From: Limnohabitans sp. INBF002
GTDB lineage: Bacteria > Pseudomonadota > Gammaproteobacteria > Burkholderiales > Burkholderiaceae_C
Assembly (NCBI RefSeq): GCF_027924905.1
Contig: NZ_AP027055.1
Location: 682,001 to 746,000, forward strand
DNA: 64,000 nt
Direction: 5' to 3'
Positions within the stretch are counted from its first letter, which is position 1. Each line of letters starts with the position of its first letter. Shown here piece after piece: positions 59,956 through 64,000 of the stretch. The translations under genes were made by a program, and so were the position numbers. The notes under the pieces were generated by a model. It was given only the letters and a program-made list of their open reading frames with translations, made no database searches and was not told where the DNA came from.

Positions 59956-61207
59956 TCACAGGGTCAAGTCGGGCGGCGCGCATGGCTGGGGCAAACGAGG
60001 CGATCAGCCCCGTGGCGGTGGCCAGCAACAAGGCCATGGCAAACATCAAAGGCTCAAAGCTCACGGCAAACATCACCGTGCCATCGGGGTTGCGTTGGGC
60101 TTGCTGCCAAACCACAAGCCCCGCCGAGCCCAGCGCCGAACCTGCCAGCGCACCCCCAAAGCCAAGCAGCCCGCCTTGCAGCAAAAAGATGCGCAGGATT
60201 TGTTCACGCGTGATGCCCATGGCGCGCAAGATGCCAATCTCACGCGACTTTTGAACCACAGACACCACCAACACACTGGCAATGCCAAACGCCACCGACA
60301 AACCCACAAACACGCGAATGGCTGTGTTGGCGGTGGTTTGTGCGCTGATGGCGGTGAAAAACTGCTCGTTGGTTTTGATCCAGCTGTCCGCGTCGACGCC
60401 TGTGAGTTGGGTGATGCGGTGCGCCACCAACTCTGCGCCGTACACATCGTGCACGGTGACATCCAAGGTCGACACGCCACCTGGAAGTCCCAGCAAACTT
60501 TGCGCGGAGCGCAGCGCCATCATCGTGGTGCGTGCGTTGGCCGGTTTGTTGCCCAGGTCAAAAATGCCGGTGATGGTCAGCGTGTTGGCGTGGCCGCTGG
60601 CTGAGGTGACACGCAGCTTGTCGCCCACCGAGACGCCCAAATCGTTGGCCAACTCGGTGCCGATCAAGATGTCGTTGATGGTGATGCGTGCTGTGCCGCG
60701 CACTATTTTTTCTGGCATGGGCACGATGCGAAAGTACAGCTCGGGCTCAATGCCCACCACGTTGATGGCGCGGCTGGCCTCGCCCCGCACCACCAAGGCC
60801 GAGCCGTTGGCAGCGGGCGAGACCACGTTCACCTCGGGCAGCGCACGTATTTGCGCGGCCACGCTTTGCCATTGGTCAATGCTTTTGAGCCGTTGCAGCG
60901 GCGGCTGCACGATGCTGCCTTCGACGGTCAAAGGGTCTGCCCCGCGCAGCGCGCGTGCCGTTTCTTTGGGAGGCAGCAGTTGGATGTGGGCTTGGCCCGT
61001 CAACACACGTTTCACAAAGTTGGTTTGCAAGCCGCTGAGCAAGGCCGACATGAAAACGATCACGCCCACGCCAATGGCCACACCGCCGATGATGAAAATG
61101 GTTTGCACACGACCTTCGCGTAAAAAACGCAGCGCCACCAGCCATTCAAACGGCATCCAGCGAGGCAGCGGCTGGATGGCGGGTGGTGTGCGTGTGCCGT
61201 CGCTCAT
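59939..61207 (-). CDS. ABC transporter permease (FtsX/MacB type)
   Basis: The 422-residue permease has an N-terminal helix (about 35-60), a large periplasmic domain (about 65-280) and three C-terminal helices in the FtsX block ([20 protein letters not shown], then [20 protein letters not shown]). This is the four-helix MacB/LolC topology, with no fused ATPase. It overlaps both neighbours, so the three proteins are made together. Confidence 0.92.
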
Positions 61208-62448
61208 TTCGCCACAAGGTTGGAGACAGGCCGCACGCGGGCTTTGTCGTTCACCGGTAGAGCCGCCGTGGCCAACACTTGGTCATTGGCGGCCAGCCCC
61301 TCCAGCACTTCGCACATGCCTTGGCTGCGTAGGCCAAGGCGGATAGGCGTGCGAATCGCTTTGCCGCTGACCACCTTCATCACCCAAGGTTCAGGGCTGT
61401 CTAAGTTATGGACGGCTTCGGTGGGCACCAGCACGGCTTGGCTGCGCTTGGCGACTTCGATGTCTACCGACACCGTCATGTCTTGTCGCACATACGCGGG
61501 TGGCTGGGACACGCGCAGCTTGACTTCCACAGAGCCGCGTTGCGCATCTACGCCGGGGTTGATGTACATCAGCTCGGCGGTGAAGCGTTGATCGGGGTAC
61601 GCATCGGACGACACCGAGGCGGTTTGCCCCACTTTGAGCAAGTTCAAATGCTTCTCATCAATCTGCACGACCACCTGCGTTTCACCCTCGGGCGAGAGCA
61701 CCATCAACACCTTGCCTGCTTGCACGGCATCGCCAGGCTCGACGTTGCGCGCAATCAGTGTGCCCGCAGCTGGCGCCAACACTTGGCTGTAGCGAAGCCG
61801 TGCGCGTGCCAGCTCGGCACCCGCTTGGGCTTGTGACAAAGCGGTCTCTGCCACGGCCATGTCGCTGCCACCCGCACGCGTGCTGCTGAGTTGTTGCTGG
61901 GTGATTTTGAGTTGTGAGCGCATCACCTGTTCGGCACGCGTGGCCTCATCCAAGGCGGCTTGACCGATGAAGCCTTTGCTGAACAACTCTTGCGTGCGTT
62001 GCAAGGCGCGCGCAGCGGTGTCTTGGTTGACTTGTGCTTGGCGCATGGTTTGCTCGGCCAATGGGGCTTGCACTTCGCGCAACTGGCGCAGCTTGGCTTG
62101 GGCTTGGGCCACGGCTGACTCGGCTTGCCGCGCATTGGCCACCAGCTCTGCGTCTTCCAGCTGAATCAACGGTTGTGCTGCCGTCACTGTTTGGCCTTCG
62201 TTCACAGGCACGGCCTTGACGGTGCCGGTGATTTGCACGCCCAAATCCACGCGGTGTGGGCTTTCGATGTGGCCGCTGGCCACCACGGTTTGCACAAAAT
62301 CGCGTTGCACCACCACTGCCACAGGCGTTTTCGGCCCCAGCCAGAAGTTCAGCCCTAGCCAAACGGCCAAGCCTAAAACGGTGCAGGCGATGAGAATTTG
62401 GGTGCGGTAAGCGCGTAGGTTTTGTATCAAAGACATAGCAAAACCCAT
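61204..62448 (-). CDS. Periplasmic adaptor (MacA-like) of the ABC exporter
   Basis: The 414-residue protein has an anchor helix (ILIACTVLGLAVWLGLNFWL), the lipoyl halves (SGHIESPHRVDLGVQITGTV and RYSQVLAPAAGTLIARNVEPG), a long coiled-coil hairpin between them (about 95-205) and beta-barrel domains. It couples the ABC permease to a TolC channel. The stop overlaps the permease start by 4 bases (ATGA). Start 62448 or 62436 both fit; the divergent RNB gene begins 33 bases away. Confidence 0.9.
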   Translation of the reverse strand: MGFAMSLIQNLRAYRTQILIACTVLGLAVWLGLNFWLGPKTPVAVVVQRDFVQTVVASGHIESPHRVDLGVQITGTVKAVPVNEGQTVTAAQPLIQLEDAELVANARQAESAVAQAQAKLRQLREVQAPLAEQTMRQAQVNQDTAARALQRTQELFSKGFIGQAALDEATRAEQVMRSQLKITQQQLSSTRAGGSDMAVAETALSQAQAGAELARARLRYSQVLAPAAGTLIARNVEPGDAVQAGKVLMVLSPEGETQVVVQIDEKHLNLLKVGQTASVSSDAYPDQRFTAELMYINPGVDAQRGSVEVKLRVSQPPAYVRQDMTVSVDIEVAKRSQAVLVPTEAVHNLDSPEPWVMKVVSGKAIRTPIRLGLRSQGMCEVLEGLAANDQVLATAALPVNDKARVRPVSNLVAK

Positions 62449-62481
62449 GATACGCCCGCCACCACCAGCTACATTCGTGCT

Positions 62482-63954
62482 ATGGGGTACAAACACTTTC
62501 TCGGTCGTTCAGATTTGTCATTGATTGCGGGGCAAGCCATGATCGAGCGTGGTTTAGAGCCCGAGTTTTCTCGGGCGGCCTTGCAAGAACTCAAGGCCAT
62601 CGCGCACGCCGGGCAAGACATCGACCCGCGCGTGGTGGACATGACGGCTTGGTTGTGGTGCTCCATCGACAACGATGACTCTCGCGACCTAGACCAACTC
62701 ACCGTGGCAGAAAAACAAGCGGATGGCCAAACCAAGGTGTGGGTAGCCGTGGCCGATGTGGATGTGTTGGTGCCCAAAAGCTCTGCCCTGGATGCGCACG
62801 CCAAACACAACACCACCTCGGTGTACACCTCGACGCGCATTTTCCCCATGCTGCCCGATCGCTTGTGCACGGATCTCACCTCGCTCAATCCGCATCAAGA
62901 ACGTTTGGCCGTGGTGGTGGAGATGTGCATCAATGCCAATGCCGAAGTGACCCACAGCCAGCTCTACCGCGCCAAGGTGCACAACAAAGCCAAGCTGGCC
63001 TACGACGCGATTTCTGATTGGATTGAAGGCGACGAAGCTTTGCCTGATCCGGCGCAAGCGGTGCATGGCATGGCTGAGCAGTTGCTGTTACAAGACGCGG
63101 TCGCTCAGAGTCTGCGCGCACGTCGGCATGCCCACGGTTCGTTGGAGTTTGAAACCTTGCAACCCCATGCGGTGTTTGAAGGCGAGCGTGTGGTGGCGAT
63201 TCGCCAACAAGTGCAAAACCGTGCGCGTCAGTTGATTGAAGAATTCATGATTGCGGCCAACACCTGCACGGCCCAATTTTTGGCACATCACGGGCACGCC
63301 TCGCTGCGCCGCGTGGTGCGCTCGCCAGAGCGTTGGCAGCGCATCGTGGCCTTGGCCGCCACGTATGACGAACATTTGCCGCCCGAGCCCGATTCGTCCG
63401 CCTTAGAAACTTTCTTAGCCAAGCGCCACAAAGCCGACCCTGTGCGCTTTCCGGATTTGTCATTGATCGTCGTCAAGCTCATGGGCTCGGGTGAATATGT
63501 AGTGGAGCGCGCCAACAGCGAAGCCATTGGCCACTTTGGCTTGTCCGTGCGCGACTACACCCACTCCACGGCACCCAACCGCCGGTACCCCGACTTGGTG
63601 ACACAGCGCATGATCAAAAGCGTGTTGATGGGCGCGCCTGCCCCCTACAGCAGCGCCGAATTAGAGTCGCTGGCCTTGCATTGCACCCAGCAAGAAGATG
63701 CCGCACGCAAAGTGGAGCGCCGCATGCGTAAATCCGAATCTGCCTTGATGCTCGCGGGCCACATCGGTCAGGTGTTTGAGGCCGTGGTCACGGGCAAAAC
63801 GTCCAGCGGCACCTGGGTGCGGGTGTTTTCGCCACCGGTTGAAGGCATGCTCACGTCCTACACCTCAGACCATGAGGTGGGTGAACTGTTGCGCGTGAAA
63901 TTGATCCACACCAATGTCGAACAAGGCTTCATTGACTTCGCTGCTTGGGGTTGA
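62482..63954 (+). CDS. RNB-domain exoribonuclease (RNase II/R family, short form)
   Basis: The 490-residue enzyme is almost all catalytic RNB domain: DNDDSRDLDQLTVAEK supplies the metal-binding aspartates, VWVAVADVDVLVPKSSALD follows, and SVRDYTHSTAPNRRYPDLVTQRM is the conserved Arg/Tyr block. A small S1-like barrel closes the C-terminus (QVFEAVVTGKTSSGTWVRVF). The N-terminal cold-shock domains of RNase R are absent, as in the short RNB proteins of Burkholderiales. It degrades RNA from the 3' end. Confidence 0.92.
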   Translation: MGYKHFLGRSDLSLIAGQAMIERGLEPEFSRAALQELKAIAHAGQDIDPRVVDMTAWLWCSIDNDDSRDLDQLTVAEKQADGQTKVWVAVADVDVLVPKSSALDAHAKHNTTSVYTSTRIFPMLPDRLCTDLTSLNPHQERLAVVVEMCINANAEVTHSQLYRAKVHNKAKLAYDAISDWIEGDEALPDPAQAVHGMAEQLLLQDAVAQSLRARRHAHGSLEFETLQPHAVFEGERVVAIRQQVQNRARQLIEEFMIAANTCTAQFLAHHGHASLRRVVRSPERWQRIVALAATYDEHLPPEPDSSALETFLAKRHKADPVRFPDLSLIVVKLMGSGEYVVERANSEAIGHFGLSVRDYTHSTAPNRRYPDLVTQRMIKSVLMGAPAPYSSAELESLALHCTQQEDAARKVERRMRKSESALMLAGHIGQVFEAVVTGKTSSGTWVRVFSPPVEGMLTSYTSDHEVGELLRVKLIHTNVEQGFIDFAAWG

Positions 63955-63992
63955 GCTGCACCCTCGATAATTGCGAGAGTTCAAGGAGTTGT

Positions 63993-64000
63993 ATGGATAT
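63993..64000 (+). CDS. Start of the next gene, cut by the window
   Basis: AAGGAG at 63983-63988 precedes an ATG at 63993 with normal spacing, 38 bases after the RNB gene. Only ATG GAT plus two bases are present, so nothing can be said of the product. Confidence 0.4.

Overview
The window is chromosomal DNA of a Gram-negative betaproteobacterium, most likely Burkholderiales, family Comamonadaceae (a Limnohabitans/Rhodoferax-type relative). This is inferred from high-GC coding with a bias to G/C third positions, the gene orders folC-SPOR-cvpA-purF-metZ-gltX and waaC-waaA|tolC-rhodanese-pcm, a Bug-type (TctC) solute receptor, a HiPIP, and an IorAB-type molybdenum hydroxylase. No rRNA, CRISPR array or complete insertion sequence is visible.

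Layout. 1-7970: a partial ppnP, an envelope glycine-zipper protein, an ArsC/Spx-like protein, then a tight forward run folC-SPOR-cvpA-purF-metZ-gltX. 7956-8330: a promoter inside the end of gltX drives tRNA-Ala(GGC), tRNA-Glu(TTC) and tRNA-Asp(GTC). 8313-15452: a 7.1 kb integrated element sits in the 3' end of tRNA-Asp, bounded by an exact 20-bp direct repeat. It carries a tyrosine integrase, a small serine recombinase with a res-like upstream region, a SIMPL-domain protein without signal peptide, an XRE regulator, a membrane protein, a small secreted protein and three proteins of unknown function; its base composition is visibly more AT-rich than the flanks. 15560-20569: mostly reverse-strand accessory genes (a secreted VHL-beta-domain protein, small unknowns, Bug receptor, FAH-family enzyme, EamA exporter, ogt). 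20654-24371: phosphomannomutase/phosphoglucomutase, waaC and waaA for the LPS inner core. 24368-31871: a TetR-controlled RND efflux system (adaptor, pump) followed by a Pcm-like methyltransferase, a rhodanese and a TolC-family channel. 31978-35105: msrA, a small DUF2946-like protein and a ZnuD-like TonB receptor. 35169-40524: pdxH, an IorA/IorB molybdenum hydroxylase with its XdhC and MocA-like maturation proteins, and a HiPIP. 40607-49770: enoyl-CoA hydratase, 2-hydroxyacid dehydrogenase, RhlE-type helicase, ettA, a response regulator with an unusual N-terminal excisionase-type HTH, an LLM flavin oxidoreductase and a MesD-like methionine synthase. 49796-50100: two inverted copies of a 96-bp structured repeat. 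50147-64000: hemerythrin, LplT-like MFS protein, thiolase, two pseudouridine synthases, a ferredoxin, a degenerate SRAP protein, a HigBA-type toxin-antitoxin pair, a PD-(D/E)XK-like protein, glnS, a MacAB-like adaptor/permease/ATPase operon and an RNB-domain exonuclease; the last bases begin another gene.

Most genes are core metabolism and envelope biogenesis. The parts that are hardest to explain are (i) the paired 96-bp elements, whose outer and apical stems change in a compensatory way while the joining strands stay constant and all segment lengths are identical; (ii) the tRNA-Asp element with two kinds of recombinase and unrecognised cargo; and (iii) an SRAP-family protein that has lost its catalytic cysteine.
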